Assembly: GCF_041260155.1 (NCBI RefSeq)
Contig: NC_091942.1
Location: forward strand, 8,202,501 to 8,266,500
From: Ptychodera flava
Lineage: Eukaryota; Hemichordata; Enteropneusta; Ptychoderidae
Direction of reading: 5' to 3'
Length of the DNA stretch: 64,000 nt
The notes beneath the pieces are model-generated. The model saw nothing but the letters and a program-made list of their open reading frames with translations, made no database searches and was not told the DNA's origin. A program made the translations under genes and the position numbers. Below, piece after piece: positions 45,832-57,790 of this stretch. Positions within the stretch are counted from its first letter, which is position 1. Every line of letters begins with the position of its first letter.

Positions 45832-47158
45832 CTAGGAATGAAATCAGAGTGATAGGAGTTCAGCGTGAATCGTGATATTTCAACAGCTTATGTGCTGGTC
45901 AATCATTTTGAACAAATATGTTATGTTTAAGGTGCATCTCTAGGTCTGTTCTCTGGTGATAATAAATAACACTATAATGTAAACTATTTATAGCACTTGT
46001 AGTTACTGAGTCACATGAATGTAAGTCATGAGTCATTTTGATTCCACACTTGTCAATTTTGTCTGTTGATTTCTCTGAAGATTTTTTAATATTACTTTAT
46101 GATTATTGTAAGTATTTTGTATATTGCAATATGGTTGCAAAAGTGGACCCATTTAAACGCTTTTTGCAAACTTGCTGGCACTTCCATTGATAATGATCTG
46201 AGCAAATATTTCAATTTATACGGTGTATTGGTTCTAGAGAGGACGATTTTTCAATATTTAACTGAATTCAAAGTCATGCGACTGCTTGCAACCTTATTTC
46301 CAAATTTTAGTAAACCAAGTGGAAGTATTTTATGCAAGAAATTTGAAATAGATTGCCCTCTAATTTTGAGAATATGCCATTTTTTTTGAATTATCTTAAA
46401 GATGAAGAATAACTGCCAAGGTCATGTGAGCAATTAAAGTCCAAGTGTACTATGCTGTAGTACTCTCTAGACCTCCAAACATGGGGTAAAGTTTCGTAAT
46501 GATACGAGCAGTAGTATGTAAGATTATGACAACAAAAAATTACGGCGAAGAAGAATTAAGTAGAAGAAGTATAGAAGAAGAAGGATATTCAAACGAAGTA
46601 AATTGGGATCTACGCCAAGTAGGCTTTAGGGCCTAGCAAACGCATAAAGGAACAGATAAATGGAACACATACGATGTAAAAGGGTACTAATCGTGACCAT
46701 GAAAATCTATAAAATGCGCCAAGATGTCCTTGGTTATCGCTAATTTTGATAAAGACGTCACACTCTATGAGACCAATAATACACGCATGTACCACTCTTT
46801 TTTTGAGAAGTTGACCACCCTGCTGCATGTGTCTCTTCGTTCGAAGGACTTTTTCTATTAATGTAAATCTCACAAAGATATTTAACGTATAACTATTATT
46901 CTTGAATCGTAGATTTTGAATGGCTAACAGGTTCTATTTAGCTACTATCAGGTTTGGTGCTCTCTTAAATAGTTCTGTTGAAATCATATCTTGTCATTTA
47001 TTATACATAAATTATGTAATAAAATAGTTATACATGGACGAGATTTGTAAGAGTAGCATTATTAAAAATGTCCTTTGAACTAAGAAACATAATCAGCTGT
47101 GTGATCGGCTTTTCGAAAAAAAGGAGTTTTGGTTTCCCGATTTGTATTTAATACTCAC
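45832..47158. other. Intron between the TM and tail exons
   Basis: AT-rich; no exon recognised. The donor GTGAGT lies at its upper end (47153-47158) and the acceptor TTCCTAG at its lower end (about 45832-45838), on the minus strand. Confidence 0.7.
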
Positions 47159-47240
47159 CCTCTTTTCCTGATGAGAATAAATAAAATGACGAATAAGACC
47201 AGAAGCACAATCACTGCTATTACAGCTCCAATTATAGCTC
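47159..47240 (-). CDS. Transmembrane exon of the EGF/ITAM receptor
   Basis: This 82-nt exon encodes 26 full codons. The peptide is a continuous hydrophobic helix (AIIGAVIAVIVLLVLF, then VILFILI) followed by RKR, a stop-transfer signal. It starts in phase 1, as expected after an EGF-like exon, and ends in phase 2 at a GTGAGT donor, as the tail exon requires. The minus-strand acceptor is a T-rich tract ending ATAAG. It anchors the EGF-repeat ectodomain as a type I membrane protein with the tail inside the cell. No membrane-proximal stalk exon was identified between here and 49344. Confidence 0.85.
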
Positions 47241-49343
47241 CTTATCGTGAAATAATAAAGGAAAACGTTTCACTACATTCACAATCATTAATTATGTCTC
47301 GACTCTTTGGCGTAAGCTTCCATAATCAGTGCAATTAATCATTTCACAGTCCATCAAATCGTGTCGTGATGTAGCCTACTCTCGCCAGTTCATCATTACT
47401 ATTGCCTCCTCAACGTAAGTTCTCCCACGCCCTGGCCCCCTCTTTATGCCAGCTTGTTTTTTCTTTTTTTGCAAATTATTCGCTTTGTCTGCTTTTGTGA
47501 CAGTGTGTGTCCATCTGTCTATCCCTACTCGACTTACAGCTTCAACTGTAACTGTATTCTTAAAATCTGAAGGAGTAGAGCAACAGAGCATGTGAGTGGT
47601 AGTGGAACATGAATGGAGATAACTGAACGAAGCCGCCTGCTACCAACAACACCATAAATTGGAAAGACTTTGTTTTCTTTGAAAACTAAATTGCAATGAA
47701 TTTCAAATAATTTAAGAAAGCATACACCTAGGGGACAGATATTTGGCCTGTCAAACGTTTACAATACTTTTTCGGTCTAACAATAGCGGGGGTTTTTTTA
47801 AATAGTAAATAGTTTGAACCGTCATAGTAAAATCAAAATTTTATTTTTGTCCCTTAGAGTTAACACCGTCCCCAAGGGATTTTGAATTTGAAGTGTCGGG
47901 TAATTTGTTTCTCTAGCACCCAATTTTTACGGCGACCCCTGAATTTTATTCATAGTTTCTAGAGGGAATTGTTTGAAATCTTCTCTAAGAAAGTTTGAAA
48001 AAAGTTTGAACACTTTCAATTTCGAGGCACGTACTACCTAAGTATGCAATGTGCGCAAATGTGTTTTGATTATATCTTCGATTTTTCGCTTTGGTTTCGT
48101 GTTTCAACAAATCACAGGACTCGCTGTGAAATTCTTGTCTGTTTTAATGCCTCTCATACAGTCAATGCTAGTATTGATACCGTAGGTATGGCTGCCTACC
48201 TGTCTGGTTTCTTTTGTCTTCTAGCTTTTCCATGACCGAGTACAGTGGTTGAAATCTCCCGTCCTGAATGAGGTGAAGTCTGAGCATCGTATGTAGCACA
48301 GAGCTACTTGAACGTGATGTCATGTCTAGACTTGGTGCTGTAAACTGGAGGGCCTCATTGACGTTCCATCTTTAGGTAATGGGTCAGTTTTCGTTTCTTC
48401 GGTCTGGCTCTCACACTCCAGACCTACCATAGATATTATGTGTAAAGCGTCAGAAAGATAAGATCAAACATGCAAAACTTGCAAGTATGACATTCCATCT
48501 ATACAGTGAAGCCTCCGAGACAAATTAATCTATATAATGGAGCCTCCGAAAATAACAAGTGTGACCGTCAATCACTTACTTTAACAAGTTTATTATAATC
48601 GACGAAATGGCGCAATAAGGGACTGGACAGGAAATTATGGGGGGGGGGGGCCAGTGTTTTTCAAAATAACTCTGCACATAAAATAGTGGGCACACAAACA
48701 GACAAACATACATACAAACCCTCCTTTGTACACACATTCATACACACAAACATATATTAATACATAAAAACAATACATACATAATGTATTTCCGTTATTA
48801 ATATCTATATCGCTTATTATTAGCTTTTATGATGCATACATACATACATAAAAAAGATTCAAAGGTCCGTCACTTTCACTTATCTGAAAAAAGGGGAGTG
48901 GATTCCTTGCATTTTGCCAGATAACTATGATGGGAAAACATACATGTTGTGGGCGTCCATTATACTGTTGTCATCTGGTGTAGAAGCAGTGGGTCAAAGG
49001 TCAGGGACTGAGGACTTCGGCTTTCAAAGACTTGGCAGGTTCTAGACCTGGTGTATTTTTGTTCCAGAAATCGAGAACATTTTCTCATTCTGTTCCCTGA
49101 GGCATGTTGAAATGCTAGTGTTGCAAAATAGGTTTTCAGTGAGTTCTCTAAGATTCAGTTACCAGCATTTGACATCATAACCATATAGACTGAGTTTACA
49201 AGTGGAACACAGGGCATTTCAACATGACATTGGGGTACTCCTCAAAACCTGTAAATGAGTCATCATTTGCAGATATTCACTGCACTAGAAACCAAATGAT
49301 AACGTGAACCGATTACTCTCCTTGTTCCGACATGTATACTTAC
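47241..49343. other. Intron between EGF exon F1 and the TM exon
   Basis: No convincing exon. At 48616 a TA plus AGGGACTGG end, with a G-run behind it, is a fragment of the TIR family of the element at 17501. A TACATACA-type low-complexity stretch lies at 48700-48850. Confidence 0.55.
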
Positions 49344-49465
49344 GGATTTGGCAGATGGTTCCAGAGTAACAAGATGGACAGGAACATGTGTACTCAAAGC
49401 ATGACGTCGTACTCCGCGAGCAGACACCACCTTCTGACATGGGTCTGGTGAGCATGAATTGATTT
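49344..49465 (-). pseudogene. EGF-like exon F1 with a one-base deletion
   Basis: This would be the last EGF module before the membrane. Acceptor TTCCCAG and donor GTAAGT are good and both introns are phase 1. The module begins SCSPDPCQ, then loses one base inside the expected N-G-G codons. The remaining pattern (GGVC, TTSC, YTCSCPSCYSG, CQI) continues in the next frame. The length is 122 nt instead of the family's 123, which confirms a single-base loss. Either the exon is inactivated or the base is missing from the assembly; indel differences between the duplicated copies nearby make an error plausible. Confidence 0.8.
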
Positions 49466-49539
49466 CTGGGAAGTAAAGCAACAACTAAGAGACAAACTAG
49501 ATTTAAGGTTGTAAAAGAAAATTTTAAAGTTTTGCTTAA

Positions 49540-50420
49540 AGTGGCACTCCATTTGGTAACATTTTCAAAACACATTTTTTAGTGCCAACGGTCGATATTT
49601 GACGTGGCGACTGCGCGCGGATCGCGAGATATCGATAAAACATGTCTTCAAAAAAGTAAAAGTTTGAATTCCGGTGGCCCACCTAAATTTAGCTTCCGAA
49701 CATCGAACGTTCGGCACTGGGGCCATTGTCAACTAAGCTATGGAGTACAAGTCTACACTGACGCTGCTGTACGCCACAGTACCACTTGCCTCGGTGATCG
49801 GTCATGCCCCGTGGGAGAAAGCTGAGTCTTACTGACTTGGTGATAGAACGAAAAACAATTTTTGCTGATTCTACCAGAATTCGCATAGGTGACTAGCCCA
49901 GTTACGTGCGGTTGATACATAGCGGCCACCGCGTGGTATGCATAGACGCATACCACGCGCGCGGCGAACCACACGTACTGCGTGGCAGACGACAAAATGT
50001 AGCCATCGGGACGGCTAATATTAACACGTAAAAACTTATGTTTATGTGGTATTGGTTAAAATATAATACAACTGATTTAGAATAATGACAACAACAAATC
50101 TATGAAGAAGTTTTCAAAAACTGACCTGTGGTAAAGGCATAATGCTGTATATAAAGTCTTCGCAGTGGGAGGTAAAATTGCGTCGTTCGAACTTATTATG
50201 GACTCCCTAGAATATCGTCAATCAGCACAACAACAAACCTTCGGTGGATTTCGCGTCATAATCAGAAACGATCGTAAAACTTCGGGATGTGAAAAATACG
50301 CTCGGGAAATGACATGTTTTTATCGATATCTCGCGATCCGCGCGCAGTCGCCACGTCAAATATTGACCGTTGACATTAAAAAAATGTGTTTTAAAAATGT
50401 TACCAAATGGGAGTGCCTCT
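49540..50420. mobile_element. Non-autonomous DNA transposon, TTAA target site
   Basis: The element is 881 bp, flanked by TTAA at 49536-49539 and 50421-50424. The inverted ends begin AG(T/A)GGCACTCC and stay similar for about 120 bp, sharing ATTTGGTAACATTTT and GACGTGGCGACTGCGCGCGG. No transposase is present. TTAA targets are used by piggyBac and Kolobok superfamilies; I do not assign it further. It lies in the intron between exons F2 and F1. Confidence 0.85.
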
Positions 50421-50468
50421 TTAACCACAGCAAGGAAATTTGACACTGTCCCATTTTTTATAATTGAG

Positions 50469-51235
50469 AATAAAACTCTGGGGTCGCCATGCAGCGCTTG
50501 GGATACAACACGAATTACCTCAAATTTACTGTTATTTACAGTTCAAAATGACCACAATATATTATGTGTTACCTGTATAGTTATAGTTTTTTAAATTTTG
50601 ATTTTTACAAAAACAAGTGGTAAACACTTCATCAGCTACTCCATAGGCTTCACAATTAGTCCACAAAGGCAGCAGTAACAGAAAGTATTGTACAATCTGA
50701 ATCCCCAAAACTGGCCAAAAAGTCTATTCACAATTTAAAAGAAGAGCTGACATGACAGAAAGTTCTACAACAAGCAAATTGTTGAAATTGAAGAGATTGT
50801 ATCTTCTTTGTAATTGACACGTATCAGGCTACATATAAAAACTCTAGTGACCTTAATAAGACGATGTAAAACAGTATTCAAGTTTTCATCAATTGTTAAT
50901 AATATTTACTTCAAAATTAATTTTATAGAACAGAACATCAGAAGCAAACGTCTACAGAACAGGGAAGAAAAAAAATTACCAAATTGTTTGCAAAGCAAAT
51001 GGATTTGCCCAGTCCGTGCAATCATTTGAGAAGTGGTACTTCGTGATATATGAATACTTTCAGCCATTACATGGCCTCTGTTTTGTCTATGACATGATGT
51101 CATCAGTTTGAGGCCATACCACTCTATCTTGTATGTTTGTGTCTGTTTGTTAGCACCGATTTCACCTGTCATTGATAGCAGGGAAGTCCCTGAAGAATTC
51201 AAGATTTTTCCCCTCAATCCAAATTTTGTCTTTAC
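50469..51235. other. Intron between exons F2 and F1
   Basis: No exon. A duplicate lies at 57896-58638 with several small deletions. Open frames reading out of the exon here are intron read-through. Confidence 0.6.
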
Positions 51236-51357
51236 CTTGTTCACAGTTGAAACCTTGAAACAGTCAATGCAGGTACACTGGTAGGCAGTACAGGAACCCT
51301 GGATTGAAGAACACAGACCGCCATTTTGACACGGGTTCTGGTCACAAACATCAACCG
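51236..51357 (-). pseudogene. EGF-like exon F2, one-base deletion
   Basis: Splice sites are intact (acceptor TTTTCAG, donor GTAAAG, phase 1-1). The first seven cysteines are normal (CDQNPCQNGG, QGSC, QCTCIDC). One C is then missing in the codons after CF, so the last cysteine is out of frame. The exon is 122 nt, while its duplicate at 58639 is 123 nt and intact. Real mutation and assembly error cannot be told apart from the sequence. Confidence 0.82.
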
Positions 51358-52017
51358 CTGAAAAATCAAAAGTCAACACATAGCCAGCAAAAGTCAAATA
51401 TCAGCATGTTAAGCTATCTTATACATGGATTCAATCATATGGAATTGAAATAAAGTAATAACTTCTTTTGTTCGGTTTTTATCTTTCCTTTTTTAAGACT
51501 AGAAATAAAATTAGGTGTCCTATGTAAATTTTGTAATGAACGAGAAAGTACCTCAAATATATCAAGATTTGGAAATAATTTGATAAAAAAATAAACTTTG
51601 ATTTAACACCAAAACAGACCAACAGTTTTATTATCAAATGGTTTTGCAGGAGCCTCACAAGCTGGGGACCATATAAAAGTATACAATTTTGAGAGTATGA
51701 AGTTCTCTACTGAAGTTACATGTACATGATATGGAACATGTAATGTATATCGCAGAGACTATGATCAGGAAGACTGCTACATTTTTCACAAATTGAAAGT
51801 GGGACCATACTTAACCTAATAGCCCCTTGTGTATGAATTAATCTTTGTTGAAAATCAATAAGATGGTGATGCTGGATACCAACTTTACAAGAGACCAAAC
51901 TGGGAATAAGGAATACAATATTCCAATCACTGAATATTAGTTCAATGCTGGCAAGTACATAATATTCTAAGTCATTCAATCGACAGAAACAAAAAAACAG
52001 AGTGGTCTTTGACTTAC
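51358..52017. other. Intron between exons F3 and F2
   Basis: No exon. The duplicate is 58762-59339, which lacks about 80 bp of this copy. Confidence 0.65.
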
Positions 52018-52143
52018 GGATTTGACAGAGTTGACCAGTCCAGCAGCTGCTGGGACATGTGCATGTATATTCTGTGCATGAGCCTGGCACTGGAGAACAG
52101 AAGCCGCCATTTTGACATGGGAAAGAGTTGCATGGGTCGACCA
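52018..52143 (-). CDS. EGF-like exon F3, right gene
   Basis: The exon is 126 nt, phase 1-1, with acceptor AATTTCAG and donor GTAAGT on the minus strand. It encodes an eight-cysteine module of spacing 4-5-6-4-1-3-5 (CQNGGF, PGSC, YTCTCPSSCWTG). The extra Ser in CPSSC is peculiar to this exon and its duplicate. Unlike the duplicate at 59340, the frame is intact to the donor. Confidence 0.87.
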
Positions 52144-52753
52144 CTGAAATTCAAAGAAATAAACATGAAACACACTTCATTAATTATGACGGTATAACAT
52201 CTGTAGATCGAGTGAAAATAATCTCTTCAGCAGAAATGATCAAACTAATACAAGATATGTTTCTTGGTCGGATGAAAACAGGTTTAAAAAATAAAAGTGG
52301 TATACACGTGACATGACCAGGATATATACCGGTACACACACTTGAACTATGAGATACGATATGTTGGGCTTCTTTTCTCATGTCATGAAAACATTTTTCC
52401 ATCCAAATGTTAAATTTTGTTGCAATAAAGCAACCCTTGATAGATTACACTTAGAGAGACATGTTTGCTCCTTGACCGATAATCATCTTTGACATAATAA
52501 AATATGCAAATAAAACTAAATACACCTATAATTTTGGATAAATTATTGTTCAATGGAAAAGTTTACTATAAACCGTCTGATCAGTGGTGAATTTTGCGGC
52601 ATGGAGCACAATTTGGATTAGTGTCAAAATTTTAAGGTGGAAGACATTAATTTTTTAGAGATTTTTATCCATAAATATCTCCATGAGTTGAAGTTACGTC
52701 CAGTACGGAATAGGATGTCCAAACAAAGAGGAGACTGTAATAAGAAGACTCAC
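52144..52753. other. Intron between exons F4 and F3, containing the identity switch
   Basis: No exon. Up to about 52475 it differs noticeably from copy 2 (59467-59785); beyond that point the two copies become almost identical. Confidence 0.65.
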
Positions 52754-52870
52754 ACTGAAGACAGTTATCTCCTTCATAGCAGTCAGGGCAGATGCATCTC
52801 TGTGTCTGGCATCCCGTCTCAATGCATGTACCGCCATTGGCACACGGATTTGGTGAACAAGGATTAAGCA
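52754..52870 (-). CDS. EGF-like exon F4, right gene
   Basis: The exon is 117 nt, phase 1-1, with acceptor TTTCTGCAG and donor GTGAGT on the minus strand. It encodes an eight-cysteine module of spacing 4-5-4-4-1-2-5, with a third loop two residues shorter (IETG). The core CANGGT and CPDCYEG are clear. Its duplicate at 60064-60180 gives the same protein. Confidence 0.88.
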
Positions 52871-55800
52871 CTGCAGAAACAGTCAAGATAGAAAATTGTT
52901 TTTCTAGATATCGATGACAGGGAGAAACACTTGTCTGACATTTCTTTTCTGTACATTAAAAGATGGATGACTTTGAAGATGACGATGGAAAGGAAAGTCG
53001 TTTGAACATAGAATCTTGGCAGTTGTGCTAGAGTTATTAATCCTCTCGGGTAAAACAAATTGTTATCAATTGTGATTGTGGACCTGTTCAGAGGGAATTT
53101 AGTCCGTAGGCTGGAGGGGCCCACCGTGCACCCCAACACATCTCTATTGTATGGGTTTTTCGTTCTTTAGGATCTGCTGAACAAGAAAAAAGATGTTAAC
53201 ATTGGGTATTTTTAGATGCACTACCTTTCTGGGCTGGTTTTTGATTTGTATGTACCGCGATAATGGCGAAAAATGGGTAGGGGTTACTATGTCCACCAAT
53301 AGATTGAGGAAACCAGCATGAAATAACACAAACCTTACAGTTATGGAAAGATCAGACACTGCTCTTCATGAGAGACACCACATTTAGCAAAATTAATTTT
53401 TGTATATAGAATAGGACAACTTTAAAATAAAAAATTTTGACAATTTTGAAATTTTTCACCCCAAATGCCATATAACAATTGTGATTTACTTTTTATGAAG
53501 CAAAATTTTGACAGCTTGTTATGTTAAGATTATTTATTCCTACATGATAAACGAGAAAATAAGTGTTAACATTATATATATAATAGTACACTTCTTTTCT
53601 GGGGTCAAATTTGAATTGCGTGTATAGTTTTTTAAAGCTTAGATACTGGTCTTTCTATGATGTATAAGTTTTAGTTTTAAAATTATGACGTCATAGAATT
53701 GGATGACTTCAAATCAATTTTCTCTGATGATTCAGTAGTTTTAACCGAAGAAAATATGATAACTATGGTTTCCTTAAAATGAAGCAAAGCAAACAGATTT
53801 ATGGTTTTTATTTATTACAAATTGCGGTGTGCTGAAGAAGAAAAATTTCAAAATTAGGTATTTACCATGCAGTATTGTCTCCTGTCACTAAACTTGCAAA
53901 TTTTCTATACGGGTATATCGTGAATTTAGCAATAACCCCCGCTGCACGAGGGTATACACGAGATTTTGATACAATGCTCGACATATAGCACGAGCCGATA
54001 GGCGAGTTCTATATGGAGCGGGTTGTACCAAATAAGTACAAGAGTTCAAATAAGAAGAAAAAGTAAATTTTTTTTGCGTAAATTAACATAAGAACAATAG
54101 CCCTGGTATAAGCTTACTAAAATAGATTTGTCTCATTCTGTACCGTATTAGTAATTACGTCGACCGTTGCGTCACGACATTAAGAAATGGTACAGTGAGG
54201 TTACAGGAGCTATTTTTGATGGATAATTTGGACTTTCATTGTACTAGAAAATAAGGAGTTTTTAAATAATCCAGACGCGGGATGACTGCAACTGTTGAAC
54301 AGTTGTGCAAAGTGTGGTGCCCGATCGCAATGCAGCGATCGAGAGCTGGACGCTGAAACCACCGCGCCGGTTGCATTTGATGTCAACTTTCATCGCAGTC
54401 GCCAGAAGTCACCCAATTGTTATTTTGAACTTCTTGGTCTACATCGTTAGAACACCCTGATCTGTTACAGCCCAAACTTTGGTTGGGAAAGAATATCTGA
54501 CATACTGTTACTGTGAGGAAGTGTCAATTTATTTGCGTATCAACGAATACTAGCTTCACTTCAAAGAGCGGTAGGATATATCGCGTCTCAACTCCCGCTG
54601 AATCCAGAATAGTGCAAGGCGCGCTATTGCCGTTTTACATCACACCCATATTTGCAGCTTCACAAATGTCTTTCACCATCAATTCCAACTTATTTCAACC
54701 AAGAGGTGAGTTACAGCCTCATACTTTATCTGTGTATCGAAATTCGGATTTCGGTCAAAGCGGACTATTTCGGTTTTTCTCGAGGGCCTATGGTTTACAT
54801 GGGTACGTTCAAATGCACCGACTGGGCAACTTTTGAAAATGCTGGTTTAGAAATTAGAGGCCCGTTTTACTACTGCTATCAGTGCTAAAACAGTATTTTA
54901 GCATCGGATGAATGAGCTCTCGTCCAATCAGAATGGCGCATGGTAGCATGATATAATATAATGAGCATTCTACTGGTATGTGATGAACTAATGCACAGCT
55001 CTAAAAAGAAGACTTAAAAATGCGTCCAAGTAGTCATATTGTCATTTTCTCCTTACAGTAATATAGACTGTGGATGACTGTCTATTTTTATAAATATACT
55101 ATTTTAATATTTTTCTGTGAAATGTTTTTGATAAGACGATGCTTGGAAAATTTTATATGCTCCCTTGTCTTATATTAGTGATACAGCAAGCATCAATATA
55201 TTAGACCATGGGCTAGAGGGGGACTACGTTAACCTTTCCCCTCCCCAGTATAACACATATGTTATTTTTCAGAAGCCTTGGGGTCCCTAGAGTACGAAAT
55301 AGAATTTTAACAGAAAAAATAGAGGGACTTAATAGCTGTTGCGGTCATGCTTTGAAGGGTACCGCAAAATCATGATTTTGCGATCCATATGCATTTTTGT
55401 CAGCTGAGCTTACCTTTTAACATTAACTGGCTTTGTTGTATTATGAGAAAGGCAATTTATTCGCCTTAAAATGATATATTGTAATATGCAATATCTTCTG
55501 TAGTTTTCATAAAAAAGAAGCAAAACTTAACCCATACCCCAAAGTTTATATCGCAAATTACTGTCAAAACTAATCTCAATTTCTACCAATTATTTACCTA
55601 GACATCATAAGAAGGGCAATGCTTTGTATTAAATTTGGATTTTTTGCTACTGGAACATGCTAGAAAAATGAAATAAACTTTCAGCAGAAAAAAATGGTTT
55701 GCTGTAGCTATAATGGCATATTTTTAAGGGTACTGCAAAATCGCAGTACTCGCATACGGTTTTGGTAAACCTATCTTCTTGTAAGTCGTTGCTTAGCTTA

Positions 55801-56234
55801 TTTTTAACATAACCTGGCTAGGGGGTATCATTAGAACGGTAATTTATTTTTCTTAAATAGGCGTGTTGTTGTATGCGATATCTTTTAAAGTGTTAATGAA
55901 AAAGGATCAAACCTTGCTTTATTTTAAGGAAACCATAATTATTATATTTTCTTTCGGTTAAAAATTGCTGAATTACTCGAAAAAAAATCGATTTAAATTT
56001 ATCCAATTCTATGACGTCATATTTTTTAAACTAAAACTTATATATTATAGAAAGTCCAGTATCTAAGCTTTCAAAAACTCTAAGGTATATGGCAATTCTA
56101 GCCAATTTACTTTATCAAGGAAAGAATGTTGTACCCCTAACCCCTAGCTTTTGCGTACACCATACGAGATATAAGCAATTCAAAATTGACCCAAGAAAAG
56201 TAGTGTAGTGTTAAATATATAATGTTAGTACTTA
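52871..56234. other. Long intron between F5 relic and F4
   Basis: No confirmed exon. On the plus strand at 54666-54706 an ATG opens MSFTINSNLFQPRG and stops at an AGAG|GTGAGT donor, in a GC-richer stretch. On the minus strand near 53040-53085 a similar ITIDNNLFYPRG is read. These may be remnants of one unrecognised first exon in opposite orientations. The rest is AT-rich. Confidence 0.4.
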
Positions 56235-56360
56235 TTGTCTTGTTTATTATGTAGAAACTCCAAGCATTGTGTACACGTGCAAAGTGGCACAGTGTACTGA
56301 CCCGGCGCTGCCTGACAGAAACCGACGTTCCCATTAGGGTTAGGCTGACATGGATTAACA
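56235..56360 (-). pseudogene. Decayed EGF-like exon F5
   Basis: The minus strand reads NPCQPNPNGNVGFCQAAPGQ and then a C-x-C-x2-C cluster, recognisable as the EGF module. The second, fourth and last cysteines are missing, and the expected AG acceptor before the first codons is CTACAACTG. It is therefore predicted not to be spliced in. The duplicate near 63545-63665 has the same lesions. Confidence 0.6.
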
Positions 56361-56890
56361 GTTGTAGGGAAACAAAATCAGTTTGAAATCGAGCAACAGA
56401 CTATCAGGAATCAGCCCTGCTGGAAGAAAATGTAGGAGAAGTCAAGTTCAAACTCACTTCACACATCAGACGAATAGTCAACTTTGTATTTTAATTTACC
56501 AGTTTACAGAAAATAAGGAAGCTTTTCACTTCTTAGAGAGCGTTCAGTTATTATGGCCTTGAGGGGGTGGGCGGCAAATTCTTCCTGTGCATCAGTCAAA
56601 ATAGGTGAATCCCCTACCCATTGCTCAAAAAAATTGGTGAGCCCCCTTTTAAGATGACAAAAATTTCATGACCCCCCACATTGCTTAAATAAATCTGCAC
56701 ACACAAACATCTCGGGGGCGAGAACCCCAAAAAAGATTGTCAGCTTTTTTCAAATGATCCCCTATACAACTCACAAGGTGTTAATGTTCAGTTTCCCCTT
56801 CTGGCTTGCTATAATTTTTAAATTACCCCTCAAAGGGATTGGACAGAAATTACAGTTGATCGCAATATTTTTGCGCAAGCGCGAATTCCT
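56361..56890. other. Intron with C-rich dispersed repeat
   Basis: 56560-56720 is a G/C-tract sequence similar to 63840-64000 (the duplicate) and, more loosely, to the left end of the element at 17501. No exon. Confidence 0.5.
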
Positions 56891-56899
56891 GCACCAAAC

Positions 56900-57790
56900 T
56901 TGATGATACTTGCATCAAATATTGATCTGATATATATCTAATTATACTTAGAAGCATTTGGCAGTGTCAAGTTAACGATTAGCTCATTTGCATATTTTAT
57001 GAAGTTTTGTAATTAGTCATATAACTCCAATATAACTTCACCAAATGTGATGAAATCTGCTGCAGATACTGATCCGACTGATATCTAACTGTAGTGTAAA
57101 GCATTCAGTAGTGTGAAATTAATTAGGGGTTCATTTGCATATTTAATGAACTTTTGTAATTAGTGATATTACTCCAAAATTAAAGCATTAAATTTGATGA
57201 AACTTGCTACAGATGTTGATCTGATAAATATCCAATTGTACTGAGAAGCATTGAGCAGTGTCAAGTTAATAATTAGCTCATTTGCATATTTCATGAAGTT
57301 TTATAATTAGTCACATAAGTCCGAAATAACTGCATCAAACGTCATGAAAACTGCAGCATGTACTGATCCGACAGATATCTAACTGTGGTGTAAAGTAGTT
57401 AGTAGTGTAAAGTTAATTAAGGGTTCATTTGCATATTTAATAAACTTTGTAATTAGGTATATAACTCTGAAATTACGGCACCAAATTTTGTGAAACGTGC
57501 TACAGAAATTGATTTGATAAATATTTAATTGTGCTATGAATCATTGTACAGTGACAAGTTAATTTAGGGTTTTTGCATATTTAATGACTTTGTAATTAGC
57601 TACATTATCTCTAAAATTACAGCACTAAATTAAATAAAACGTGCTACAAATGTTGATCTGATGGATATGTAATTGTCCCATGAAGCATTGAGCAGTGTCA
57701 AGTTAATTAACAGCTCATTTGCATATTAAATAAATTGAATTTGTGATTAAACTCTGAGAGTACTGTGCGAAGTTAAAAAAACCAGCTATA
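56900..57790 (+). repeat. 147-bp satellite, about six copies
   Basis: The box CATTTGCATATT, or its equivalent, starts at 56985, 57132, 57279, 57426, about 57569 and 57716, giving a period of 147 bp with one shortened unit. Units alternate between a TTAGCTCATTTG type and an AGGGGTTCATTTG type, so the higher-order period is 294 bp. The array ends about 100 bp before the start of duplication copy 2. Confidence 0.9.

Noticed and set aside
47530..47575. Possible stalk exon between F1 and the TM exon (TTCAG acceptor, GTAAGT donor)
   Set aside because: It would be 29 nt and end in phase 0, which cannot join the phase-1 TM exon.
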